Assembly (NCBI RefSeq): GCF_002234675.1
Contig: NC_019863.2
Span: 1,813,609 to 1,877,608 of the forward strand
Length of the DNA stretch: 64,000 bases
From: Oryzias latipes
Lineage: Eukaryota > Chordata > Actinopteri > Beloniformes > Adrianichthyidae
Direction: 5' to 3'
Below are positions 1 through 10,509 of this stretch, piece after piece. How positions within the stretch are numbered: the stretch's first letter is position 1; every line of letters starts with the position of its first letter. The notes beneath the pieces are model-generated. The model had not been told where the DNA came from. It made no database searches and saw nothing but the letters and a program-made list of their open reading frames with translations. A program made the position numbers and the translations under genes.

Positions 1-195
1 TTTTTCTGGGTTCAAGAGGAGGTAATTAATTGTCATCCAGGTCTTGATGTCACTGATGCAGGCGTTCAGTTTCTCTATCTGGTCATTCTGGTCAGGCTTC
101 ATGGATAAATACAACTGCGTATCGTCAGCATAACAATGAAAATTGATGCTGTGTTTCCTGATTATGTGTCCTAAGGGCCGCATGTAAATCATAGG
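1..195 (-). pseudogene. LINE reverse transcriptase fragment (L2/Rex/CR1-like group)
   Basis: Read on the minus strand, this edge is open and encodes part of a non-LTR retrotransposon reverse transcriptase. It contains the catalytic box YADDTQLYLS preceded by FHC, then an alpha-helical stretch rich in D, Q and E, and ends at LLLNPEK as it runs off the window edge. The residues before the box (PLGHIIRKHSI) resemble the L2/Rex/CR1 group of fish LINEs. Only about 65 codons are inside the window, so the element may be longer to the left. It is repeat-derived, not a host gene. The clade is an inference from motif style. Confidence 0.7.
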
Positions 196-1149
196 AATAA
201 AATCATGTTGACCTCAAATGTGCTTCAGCTGTTTTTTGTGTTTGTTTGGTCTGAAGATGATTTTTTTATTGTTTTTAGACATTTTGAATCACAAATGGGA
301 GGATACATACCTTCTTGAGATGAAACATCTTGTTTTCGAGAGGGTCCTCCTCTCCAGTATAAACAAATTCAAACAAGCATGGCAGAGCAAAAATCAGCAA
401 AGAAAAAATAAACAAAACTAATTTGGCAAAAACGGATGACACAAAACACTCACACATATTCATAGGCAACACAATAGCTCACAATTTACACCTCTATATA
501 TATTATATAATACAGACCAAAGGTTTGGACACACATTCTCATGCAGAGTTTTCTTTATTTTCATGACTATGAAAATTGTAGATTCACACTGAAGACATCA
601 AAACTATGAATAAACACATGTGGAATTAAATACATAACAAAAAAGTGTGAAACAACTGAAAATATGTCATATTGTAGGTTCTTCATAGTAGCCACCTTTT
701 GCTTATATTACTGCTTTGCACAATCTTAGCATTCTGTGGATGAGCTTCCAGAGGTAATCACCTGAAATGGTCTTCCAACAGTCTTGAAGGAGTTCCCAGA
801 ATGCTTAGCACTTGTTGGCCCTTTTGCCTTCACTCTGCGGTCCAGCTCACCCCAAACCATCTAGATTGGGTTCAGGTCCGGTGACTGTTGAGGCCAGGGG
901 CCTCATTTATAAAACTTTGCGTAGGATTTGCGTCAGAAGTGGCGTACGGATGAAACATAGGACGTGCGTACGCACAGAAATATTCGGATTTATAAAACCG
1001 TGCGCACGCACATCCTACGCATCTTTCCCTTAATAAATCACAACCAATTCTAAATGCAGCGCAGCTTTTGTGGCTTCATGACACGCCCATAGTTGCCCAT
1101 AAATAGTCCGTGAAACGCCCACAAATTAATATTCATGGCTTGCAAAACC

Positions 1150-1380
1150 ATGGCAAACACAGAGAGGAAATCAAAAAAACAAAACTTCACTCAATGTGAA
1201 GTAGAAGTTATCGTTGGCGAGGTGGAAAAGAGGAGAAAAGTGTTGTTTGGAGGGCACAGTGTGGGCTGATTACAAAAAGGCACGTGAGTGGCAGACGGTG
1301 GCAGACGCCGTAAATACTGTAGCCTCACAACCTCGGACCGTGGCCGACATAAAAAAGTAATGGTCGGACATCAAAGTCGT
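1150..1380 (+). pseudogene. Harbinger Myb/SANT-like accessory protein, truncated
   Basis: An ATG at 1150 opens a 39-codon frame (MANTERKSKKQNFTQ...) that stops at 1267-1269. The homologous reading resumes in another frame with REWQTVADAVNTV, then VADIKK, then a stop and WSDIKVV. This is the pattern of the Myb/SANT-like DNA-binding protein found beside the transposase in Harbinger elements, where it is thought to aid nuclear import and end recognition. A frameshift and an in-frame stop mark it as dead. Its 3' end overlaps the end of the opposing transposase fragment, suggesting that an internal deletion joined the two genes tail to tail. Confidence 0.65.
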
Positions 1381-1660
1381 CAAAAAAAAGTCTAGCGCTC
1401 CATCGCAAGAGTATCTCTGCCACCGGGGGGGGACACCGGAGCGCCAGATGCACAGGGTGACGCGTGTGGTTCCTCCGAGTGCTCCTCTGTAACGCCGGGC
1501 CCAAAAGCCAGCAGAGGTCCAACAGGACGGCTCGAGGAAGTCGGAACCGGCTCATAAGCCACTCGTCCTCGTTTGCCAGCAAGTCTTCTTGCTGTCTAAA
1601 GATGTGTTCACTCTGAATTCTTCCATTTGCCACATCTTCTAAGAGTGCAAGATCAGCCAT
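1325..1660 (-). pseudogene. Harbinger transposase, N-terminal fragment (HARBI1-like)
   Basis: The minus-strand frame starts MADLALLEDVANGRIQSEHI and continues through EDEWLMSRFRLPRAVLLDLC. This is the recognisable N-terminus of HARBI1-like transposases. Similarity fades after about residue 70, and the DDE catalytic part (family length is roughly 350 residues) is absent. The piece is 111 codons. It lies convergent to the Myb-like remnant inside the same inverted-repeat element. The copy could move only if helped by another element. Confidence 0.75.
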
Positions 1661-2453
1661 TGTGCGTCATTACGCATTGTGATGGGGCATTTTATTTCCC
1701 TCCATTTAATTACATCTGACAAGCTACAGATGTCGGTAATAATCGACGTGGAAATGGGAAATTGATCTGCGCAAATGTAATTTCTTGTTGCTTTCTGAAT
1801 GGTTGAGACATACGCCATACATTGTTTTATCAAAAATAAAACAAACTAAAGGCATATGTATGAATACCATAATTCCGTAGCTTATGAAGAAATGTTTTAC
1901 TATGAAAACAACTTTCCCCAGTGGACAATTAATATGTCTGTCTGTCTGTCTAATTGCACCTATATCTGCTCCGCCAGACGGACACACTGACGAGAATATC
2001 AGTTTTGTACATTATTTCGTTCTGTTAACTATATTATTTATGAGGATGAATTGCACAACATGCCAATATTGCAGAACATATTTCACTTTTCATTTTGCAA
2101 ATATGTGTTCATTTGAATTTCTGTTGTAATTTTCGTTTGATTTTTTTGTTTGTTTCACTGCTGATCGATCAAACGGGTGTTCGTGTAGCTGTTAATTGTA
2201 AGACTTGCTTTGTGAAGTCTTCATGTCATTTCTGAGAGGCAGGATTGTCATTTTCACTTTCACGTGTTTCTTCCATCTGCCGACGGTGTCGCCGTTTCTC
2301 ATTTCACCCGTTTTTGTGCGTACGCCTGGGTCAGAGCTTGCGTGAAGGACCGCACATTTTCCCGTCAAGTTTGCTTTTTATAAATATCAACTATTGCGTA
2401 GAGAGTGGCGTACGCCTTCTTTTGTGCGTACCCAACGTTTATAAATGAGGCCC

Positions 2454-3270
2454 CAGGTCATCTGGTGCAGCCCCCCATCACTCTCCTTCTTGGTCAAATA
2501 GCCCCTACACAGCCTGGAGGTGTGTTTGGGGTCATTGTCCTGTTGAAAAATGAATGATGGTCCAACTAAACGCAAACCGGATGGAATAGCATGCTGCTGC
2601 AAGATGCTGTGGTAGCCATGCTGGTTCAGTGTACCTTCAATTTGGAATAAATCCCCAACAGTGTCACCAGCAAAGAACCCCCACACCATCACACCTCCTC
2701 CTCCATGCTTCACGGTGGGAACCAGGCATGTAGAGTCCATCCGTTCACCTTTTCTGCGTCGCACAAAGACACGGTGGTTGGAACCAAACATCTCCAATTT
2801 GGACTCATCAGACCAAAGCCCAGATTTCCATGGTCTAATGTCCATTCCTTGTGTTCTTTAGCCCAAACAAGTCTCTTCTGCTTGTTGCCTTTCTTTAGCA
2901 GTGGTTTCCTAGCAGATATTCTAGCATAAAGGCCTGATTCACACAGTCTCCTCTGAACAGTTGTTGTAGAGATGTGTCTGCTGCTAGAACTCTGTGTGCC
3001 ATTGACCTGCTCTCTAATCTGAGCTGCTGTTAAGCTGCCATTTCTGAGGCTGCTGACTCAGATGAACTTATCCTCTGCAGCAGAGGTGACTCTTGGTCTT
3101 CCTTTCCTGGGGTGGTCCACATGTGAGCCAGTTTCTTTGTAGATGGTTTTTGTGACTGCACTTGGGAACACTTTCAAAGTTTTCCCAATTTTTTGGACTG
3201 ACTGACCTTCATTTCTTAAAGTAATGATGGCCACTCGTTTTTCTGTACTTATCTGCTTTTTTCTTGCCAT
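2454..3270 (-). pseudogene. Tc1-like transposase, broken
   Basis: Two minus-strand pieces are clear. The N-terminal piece (3270-3058) starts MARKKQISTEKR and has the helix-turn-helix DNA-binding region of Tc1 transposases. The C-terminal piece (2845-2458) has WSDESKLEMFG, KHGGGGVMVWG and QQDNDPKHTS, which are marks of the DDE catalytic core. The linking part is out of frame. The last readable residues (LHQMTW) stop where the Harbinger element begins. The expected SPDLNPI box lies on the other side of that insertion (around 850-895), followed at once by a stop codon. It is therefore a pseudogene for at least three reasons: a frameshift, an insertion and a premature stop. Confidence 0.85.
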
Positions 3271-3506
3271 AATGCAAACTCTAACAGTCTATTCAGTAGG
3301 ACTATCAGCTGTGGTTCCACCTGACTTCTGCACAACACAACTGATGGTCCCAACCCCATTTATAAGGCCAGAAATCACACTTATTAAACCTGACAGGGCA
3401 CACCTGTGAAGTGGAAAACATTTCAGGTGACTACCTCTAGAAGCTCATCAAGAGAATGCCAAGAGTGAGCAAAGCAGTAATCAAAGCAAAAGGTGGCAAC
3501 TATGTA

Positions 3507-3756
3507 AATTCTGTCTGATAAAAGCTAGGAACCGGATATTGATAAATCATGTAATAAAATGGTTACAGTATAACGGGGTGGGATTATATAAGTTCGCTTC
3601 CATCCACTCCCTTTCAAGCAATATTTATTAATATGTCTAATTATCCTAAGTTTGATTAGTCACTGTATGAATGTATAACTGATGATTATATTGCTTTTGT
3701 GTGTTATTTCTACTTAATTGCTTGAAATAAACCATTTCAAATCAAATCAAAATCAA
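3507..3756 (+). repeat. 3' tail of a retroposon inserted in the Tc1 right arm
   Basis: The Tc1 right arm is interrupted by about 250 bp that end in a short AATCA-type tail after the block TTGCTTGAAATAAACCATTT. A possible short duplication ATGTA lies at 3502-3506 and 3757-3761. The tail and missing 5' part suggest a 5'-truncated non-LTR element or SINE. I cannot name the family. Confidence 0.5.
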
Positions 3757-3955
3757 ATGTAGAACCTACAATATGACATATTTTCAGTTGTTTCACACTT
3801 TTTTGTTATGTATATAATTCCACATGCGTTAATTCATAATTTTGATGCCTTCAGTGTGAATCTACAATTTTCATAGTCATGAAAATAAAGAAAACTCTGA
3901 ATGAGAAGGTGTGTCCAAACTTTTGGTCTGTACTGTATATAGTATAGGTTATGAG

Positions 3956-4405
3956 TTATGAGTTCATCCAACATTGTATTGAGTCAAAATCCTGCTGCAA
4001 AGAAATATTAATCTCTGTGATACTTGGCTTAGAGCAATAAATAATTGCATCATCTGCATAAAGATGAACATTACATTTTGAACAGCAATTTGGCAGGTCA
4101 TCAATAGAAATGGAGAATACTATTGGCCCTAGGGTCGATCCTTGAGGGATATCTTCGTTTATTGCAGTAAAATTGAACAAGCTTACCCTAAATAACAGAC
4201 CCTGACAGCGATAATGAAAATAAGAATTAAACCACAAGAGTGACATATTAGACAAACCAACTGCAAATGATTGGTCCAAAAGCAGGTAATTATATACCAA
4301 ATCAAAAGCTTTTGTAAGGTCTAGGAAAGTTGTACCTGTGCACATTTTATTGTCAAAGTTGGAAAAAGTATCGAATTTCATAAGCGCAGTGGTGGAGGAA
4401 TGCAA
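3956..4405 (-). pseudogene. LINE reverse transcriptase fragment (L2/CR1/Rex group)
   Basis: The minus-strand 149-codon frame covers the palm and finger core of a non-LTR reverse transcriptase. Visible motifs are FLDLTKAFDLV, IPQGSTLGPIVFSI and YADDAIIYCS. The spacing and sequence style fit L2/CR1/Rex-type LINEs. Endonuclease and C-terminal parts are missing, so this is a fragment. It abuts the right end of the Tc1-like element. No target duplication was found. Confidence 0.8.
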
Positions 4406-7400
4406 ACCTCAGGTGTAACACCTTGAAGAATCACAGAAAACATGATGTCAGACACTTTCCTTTAGAAAAAACTTAGACAATGGAACATCCATTCAGATTA
4501 AATACTCACCAAAACCCAGCAGGAGCCACTAAGTCTTACTTCACCCTTGAGAGAAATAAGACACCATTATAATAAACATAAACATTATGATAAACACAAT
4601 AAACCTTATAATAAAAATAAATGAACTGGTTTTTTTGGGGTATAATCAAAAAACAGGGATGAAAAGTAAATAACCTTTTTTGTTAAGATGAAATAGTTTA
4701 TAACTTCTGACAGAAGTTCACATAACCCTTCTCAAAATAAAAGACACCCAGTGTCACATAGTAGATGGTATTATCTAAGTAGAGATGAAAAAAAGTGTAT
4801 TTTACCATTTTTGTTGAATCTAAGACAGAGATGTGTAAATCTATAACAAACCAAGATGTAATCAGAGCTAATTAATTGACCCTTGCCATATACAGTATTT
4901 TGAACCATAGGGGCACTTAAAATGCCTGTTCAAAGAAAGGCAATCGGCCTTTTAACCTGGTATGCCTTAAATATGAATTCTGGTTGGTCTTACTTACCTC
5001 CAGTTGATAAAAGGCGCAAAATAAAGTTCGACTTTGTTAAACTATGACGCCACAGCTTGATGGACTGTTGTAGCGTCACAGCGATTGCAGTCAGGAGCCG
5101 GGCAGTGCTACTGTCTGTACTGTTTCTCAACTGCTTGTGGTTGACTTAAATTGCTTACTTATTTACTTTACATTTTTTTTACTTTACTACTTGCTTATTT
5201 TTTACTATATATTTACTTTTTTTAAAAAAAATGTTGTGTTTTTATTTAGACAGAGAGCCACAATGAAGGAATAAAAGAGTCACATGTGGCTCTGGAGCCT
5301 CAGATTGCAAACCCTGCTCTAGAAAATGCTTAAACATTTGAGTTTTCTAACACAAACTTGAATGTTGTCCAATATTGAGCTGTAAAAAAAACAAGCAAAA
5401 TAAAGCAAGAGAGGCATTTCCTCCTAACTAATATCAGTCTAATTTCCATGATGTTTCAAAATCAAGTGAAATCTAAAATTGATGGAAACAAAATTAACTT
5501 TAAAAAAATGCTTTGAGGAGGAGCTGCTGTTTAATATCATAATATCCAATCCAATCCACTTTATTTATAGAGCACATTTCCCAAACAAACGGTTTCCAAA
5601 GTGCTGTAAGGAGACTAAAATTAGTTAAAAATGATTAAACAAAACAAATAAAGGAAAAAACAACAATTAAATAATACAAATAAGATTAAAAAACACAGAT
5701 TAAAAACACAAATAAAGATAAACAATATCATTGTCATATCTATTTTTTGTCTAATTTTCCCTTTTTTTTCATCTTGTTTAAAATAAACTGATCAATCAAA
5801 ATCCAAAATCAGGATGAATTCAGAGGAAAGCTCCCATAGCATTAAATAAATTACTTCTTTATAACTAGTGTTTTAAATGACCTTTACCTTATGCAGAGAT
5901 TTGTTAAACACCTAGCAAAACAGTCTATATATGCATTGAATACTTCATTTATCTATCTAGATAGAAGACCTAGTATAAATGGTCCACTTCTAACTCATGG
6001 AAACATCGGTAATGAATGATGGATTTCATCACTTTCCTCTGCGAGGTGCTTGTGAACCCAGTGCACAATTGCTCTCAAACTGGCCTAAACTGAGTCGTCG
6101 ATGTTTGCATCTTCTGCAGCAATTATCAAGCTGAGCATTTCAAAAATGCCATCCAAACGACTCAAAATAGCGTCTGCCGACAGACCGTATTCATACAATC
6201 AAAATTACTAAAATTTTATGATTGTATCGCTCAAATAATATTCATGGCAGAATACAATTTATTACCGACGAATATCCAAAGGTTAGTGGAAAAAATTAAT
6301 TTCTCATACATGAAGCACGTACAAATAAAAAAAGATTTTGTGTTTCAATTTGTGGAGTGAAGTTGTGGTACAGAACCAGTAAATGCTTGAAACAATGTCC
6401 AAACATAAAATAATTTAAGTATAAATACAGAAATATGATCATTGATAAATATGTACAAATACATAACAATACAGAACATCAGCATTTGTAAATCTGCATA
6501 CTTAGAAAATACGTTTTGTTATTCATTTGTGTGTTTTTTGGAAATGGGAATTACAGAATATACACTTGGGTAGGGCACTGGACTTTGATGGTTGGGGTAC
6601 TGGGTTTAGTTGGGAAAGTAAGGACTTCAGGTAAAGGGGGTGAGAGTTTATAAGATTTTTCTTCTTATCACTCACTTTTGGACTTTTGTTCTGTATATAA
6701 TTTTGTCTTAAAATTTTGTCTTGTCTTGTTTTGTATAATTTTTTTGTTGTTTTATATCATTTTTGTCTTGTTTTTGTCTTATTTTGTTATTCTACACTTG
6801 TCCATAATAAAGAAGGTTACTTACTTACTTACTGTTTCTATTTGATCCACTACTGTCAGCAAACCCATGCGGATGTGGCGAAATATGTCATCTTTCTAAC
6901 TGGCACACCACAGAGCGGGTATCTAGGAATACGAGTTGATTTCAAAGGATCAGCCAATGTGCATTTAGATCCCACCCATTTTCACTGATTCACTGAAAAA
7001 GCTTCTTATGAAATAAATAAGTCATTCTAAAAAAAACAGCAAGGTTAAATAAAAACAAAGATACTTTGGAAAATGTTGATTTTGAAATCCGAGTTTCCAA
7101 AACAAAAGCCATGGAATTATAATAATAGTCAACATGATTAAAAATAAATATTTTAAAATGCTGCTTTAAAATAATGAACAGGTTTTTAAAAGCAAAATGA
7201 ATAATTTTTCTTAATGTCATGGCTAATTTACAATCTGTGTGCACATTTTTTACAATTTCATGATCTTTTTATGTATTTATAAGAGATTTATTGGTGGATT
7301 GTGTTATTGCACAAGGTCATATTTATTTTTTTAATAATGAACAATTTGGGACTCCATAGGAAAACAGACTCAAGACACAAATGAACTTCTTAAAGCGACA

Positions 7401-9098
7401 TATTCACCACCGTGTTCAGAAATATAATCACACCTAAGTAGAAAGTCAAACTCATGCTTCCATTACCTCTAAAAGCACAAAATGTTGTTGAATTTTCACA
7501 TTTTTCAGAGAATATTTGAACTTTAGGAACCACAATTCAATGTGAACACATGGGGTCATTTTGAACTTTTATTGGGCTGCATGGGGGCGCAGTAGTTTGA
7601 AGCACACCTGACGCTACCATGCAGATCCCTCTGAAAACGCTGCAGTAGCAGCAGACGATTCAGATTGAAATAGACCCGAACAAACGGCCAAGGTTTGGAA
7701 GGAGAAGATAGAGGCAACTTTCCTGTATCCGGGCGGAAGCTGATATACGCCGGAAAAATCTTGCAATACAAAATGCCAATCAAAGACTAGAGAATTGATG
7801 AGAAAAAATTTGTTTTTTGTGTTTTGATGATGGTTTCCAAGGCTCAGCCTGCAGCCACCACCTCTGCACCAGCACCACCATTAGCATTCAAAAAGTGATG
7901 AAAAATCTTTTTCCTTTGAGAGATTAATCACTCGAAAGAGGATTTTTGAACAATTCAGTTAATCAAAGCTAAACACTCATCTGCAACGACAACAATAATA
8001 AAAGTTCTTATTAATTCTGTCTTAGAAAGTTTACATTATTCAATTTAAAAAATGTAACTGTTTGCTCTTTTTCAGGTTTTCCTTTAAAGCCCAATAATAA
8101 TTTACGTCATGTTGATTTGCTACCATTAAAATATGAATTAAGGTTAGAACGAATAAAAATGATGTAAATTTGAAATGTCTTTCGCCGCTGTGTATTTGTT
8201 TTTTGTTTTTTAACCCTTTATTCGCTAATTCAAATCTTTTTTTTACTGAACATTTGCAGAATATAATACAAAGAAAAACATCATTTATAACACATTATGC
8301 GAACACAGTTCTGAATTCAGAATAAAATCATTTTAACCTTATGAAAATCACATCTATTGAGAACAAACTTATAAGTAACGCAGATTTTTAAAAAAAACTG
8401 GTGTTCATAACCAAATAAAGCAATCACAGAAGGAAATAAATAAGTTACTAAAAATAGAAAATTAAAAAGAGAAATAACAGGAGAAAAAACATAGGAATGC
8501 GAGAATAAACTTATGTCGCTAATCCAAAGGATTTACAGATGTTAATCGCTTTTTGAGTCTTTTTATATTTTGAAGTAGAAATTAATTTTGAATGTTAATG
8601 CAGTTCCAGTTTAAGTACGAAGAATTAAGGTTTTTATTAGTAAATTTACTTTTGTGAATATTAAATTTAGCCATGAAAAACAAAATATTTAAAAAAAAGA
8701 AAGCATGCATCTTCCGTTCCAAAACTATGAAGACCAAATATTACGATTTTATAATAAAGTTGAAATCAGTAAAAAAAAAAAAAAAGAGTTGCTGATTTGT
8801 CGCTGTTTTTTCATAATTTGTAAGTGAATTCACAAGACCAGAATAACTTAGAGTGTGTTCCAGGTTGCTTCTGGCAGAAAGTACAACTAGTGTTTAAGTC
8901 TACTTAAATTTAGCTAAGTAATGTTTTTCTGGGTTAATCTGTGTATTACCGGTAGTTTAAAAGAGATTTCTTTAACTTTGTTTGTTATGAAGATTTTTGT
9001 GACAAAGACCAGACTTTTGTCCATTCAATGTTGGATATAAAATTAGCCGAATAAAAAGTAGCTGATGGAACAGAAACCAAATTATATTGAAACAAGCC
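4406..9098. other. AT-rich intergenic stretch, no gene recognised
   Basis: I see no exon-like coding sequence here; the ORFs are short, AT-rich and without family motifs. Recognisable pieces are few. The stretch ending at about 5325 (GGCTCTGGAGCCTCAGATTG) looks like the terminus of an hAT-type element. The block at 5545-5720, beginning around CCAATCCACTTTATTTATAG, is a dispersed fish repeat tail. The block at 6690-6835 ends in TTACTTACTTACTTACT after an AATAAAG, resembling a retroposon tail. The rest is low-complexity A/T-rich DNA. Confidence 0.5.
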
Positions 9099-9459
9099 GC
9101 TGGGCGTTTTTAAACTTTTTTTTTCAACAAACTTTATTGTACATTTTTCAATTTACAGACATTCACAGTCACTTGCACAATAAACAATTGTTAATATCAA
9201 ACACACATATAAGACCGAAAAAACAAAAAACAGTAATATTTTTAACAATGTGTGTACCTCTTTGATTTTTTTTATTTTTTTTTTATAGATGCTCATATAC
9301 AAACCAAGTTAGGGTGAACAAACGTTATAAATGCACATATAGAAAAAATAAATAAAAATGAAATAGTAGGCAAAGGTAAGGCAAAAACAATTCAAAATAA
9401 TAATACTTTTGATATATTTTGATAAATGACTGTAGTTTTCTTGTTTTTGTTAGGAATGC

Positions 9460-10337
9460 CAGGGGCCGGAAGGGATCTGGTTTGGGGACCACAGGATTTC
9501 CTCTCTGCTTTTTGCAGATGATGTTGTCCTGTTGGCTTCATAAAGCCAGGACCTCCAGCGTGCATTGGGGCGGTTTGCGGCCGAGTGTGAAGCGGCTGGG
9601 ATGAGGGTCAGCACCGCTAAATCTGAGGCCATGGTCCTTGACCGCAGAAAGGTAGTTTGCCATCTCTCGGTGGGTGGAGTGTCCTTGCCCCAGGTGGAGG
9701 AGTTTAAATACCTTGGGGTCTTGTTCACGAGTGAGGGAAGACCGGAACGTGAGATTGACAGGCGGATCGGAGCGGCGTCCGTAGTTATGCGGTCGCTCTA
9801 TCGGTCCGTCGTGGTGAAGAGAGAGCTGAGCCGAAAAGCAAAGCTCTCAATTTACCGGTCGATCTACGTTCCAATACTCACCTATGGTCATGAGCTATGG
9901 GTCATGACCGAAAGAACGAGGTCCCGAATACAAGCGGCTGAAATGAGCTTCCTCCGTAGGGTGGCTGGGCGCTCCCTTAGAGATAGGGTGAGAAGCTCGG
10001 TCACCCGCGGGGAGCTCGGAGTAGAACCGCTTCTCCTCCACATCGAAAGGAGCCAGCTGAGGTGGCTCGGGCATCTAGTCCGGATGCCCCCTGGACGCCT
10101 CCCTGGAGAAGTGTTCCGGGCATGACCCACTGGGCGGAGGCCCCGGGGAAGACCCAGGACACGCTGGAGAGACTACGTCTCTCGGCTGGCCTGGGAACGC
10201 CTCGGGGTCCCCCCAGAGGAGCTGGAGGAAGTGGCTGGGGTGAGGGAAGTCTGGGCATCTCTGCTCAGTCTGCTGCCCCCGCGACCCGGTCCCGGATAAG
10301 CGGAGGGAGATGGATGGATGGATGGATGGATGGATTG
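9460..10337 (+). mobile_element. RTE-type LINE fragment inserted in the L1-like element
   Basis: A 9-bp target duplication, TAGGAATGC, lies at 9451-9459 and 10338-10346. The insert is + strand, 5'-truncated and ends in a GATG-repeat tail (10312-10335). It encodes the end of a reverse transcriptase: FADDVVLLAS at about 9512-9541, followed by a stop, then a long open stretch (9565-10125) with VEEFKYLGVLF, PILTYGHELW and SQLRWLGHLVRM. This C-terminal pattern and the tail are typical of fish RTE-like (possibly Rex3) LINEs. It is 878 bp, so most of the element was never inserted. Confidence 0.85.
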
Positions 10338-10509
10338 TAGGAATGCATTTAAGACACTTATAATAATCAGAAAAATAATTCAAAAAAATACTAAACAAAG
10401 GGCATGTATTTTCCATTTACATAAATGAATGAAATGTTTGCATAAAATAATAACAACATTAATGACATCAGAAATTCCTGGGTCCAGATTTTCCATATAG
10501 AAAAGAACA

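Larger units (their letters stand above)
898..2453. mobile_element. Harbinger-like DNA transposon nested in the Tc1 element
   Basis: The element begins GGGCCTCATTTATAAA and ends with the exact inverse, and the subterminal DNA on both sides is rich in GTGCGTACGC-type blocks. The 3-bp target duplication CAG is seen at 895-897 and 2454-2456, which fits the CWG/TWA preference of PIF/Harbinger elements. Removing the element and one CAG restores an uninterrupted Tc1 coding stretch. It carries remnants of both genes expected of a Harbinger element: a Myb/SANT-like protein on the + strand and a transposase start on the minus strand. At 1556 bp it is an internally deleted, non-autonomous copy. Confidence 0.85.
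503..3940 (-). mobile_element. Tc1-like DNA transposon, interrupted by later insertions
   Basis: The two ends are long inverted repeats. The left end (about 511-620) carries CAGACCAAAGGTTTGGACAC and the right end (about 3840-3935) carries its near-complement, each running into a matching stretch with TTCATAGTCATGAAAATAAA. The inside encodes a broken Tc1 transposase on the minus strand. The 3438-bp span is inflated by a Harbinger element (898-2453) and a short retroposon tail (about 3507-3756), so the original was about 1.6 kb. Both ends lie in TA-rich DNA, as expected for insertion at TA. It is dead because the transposase is split and frameshifted. Confidence 0.85.

Noticed and set aside
2245..2448. 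ORF near the right end of the Harbinger element
   Set aside because: It overlaps the inverted terminal region and has no similarity I recognise.
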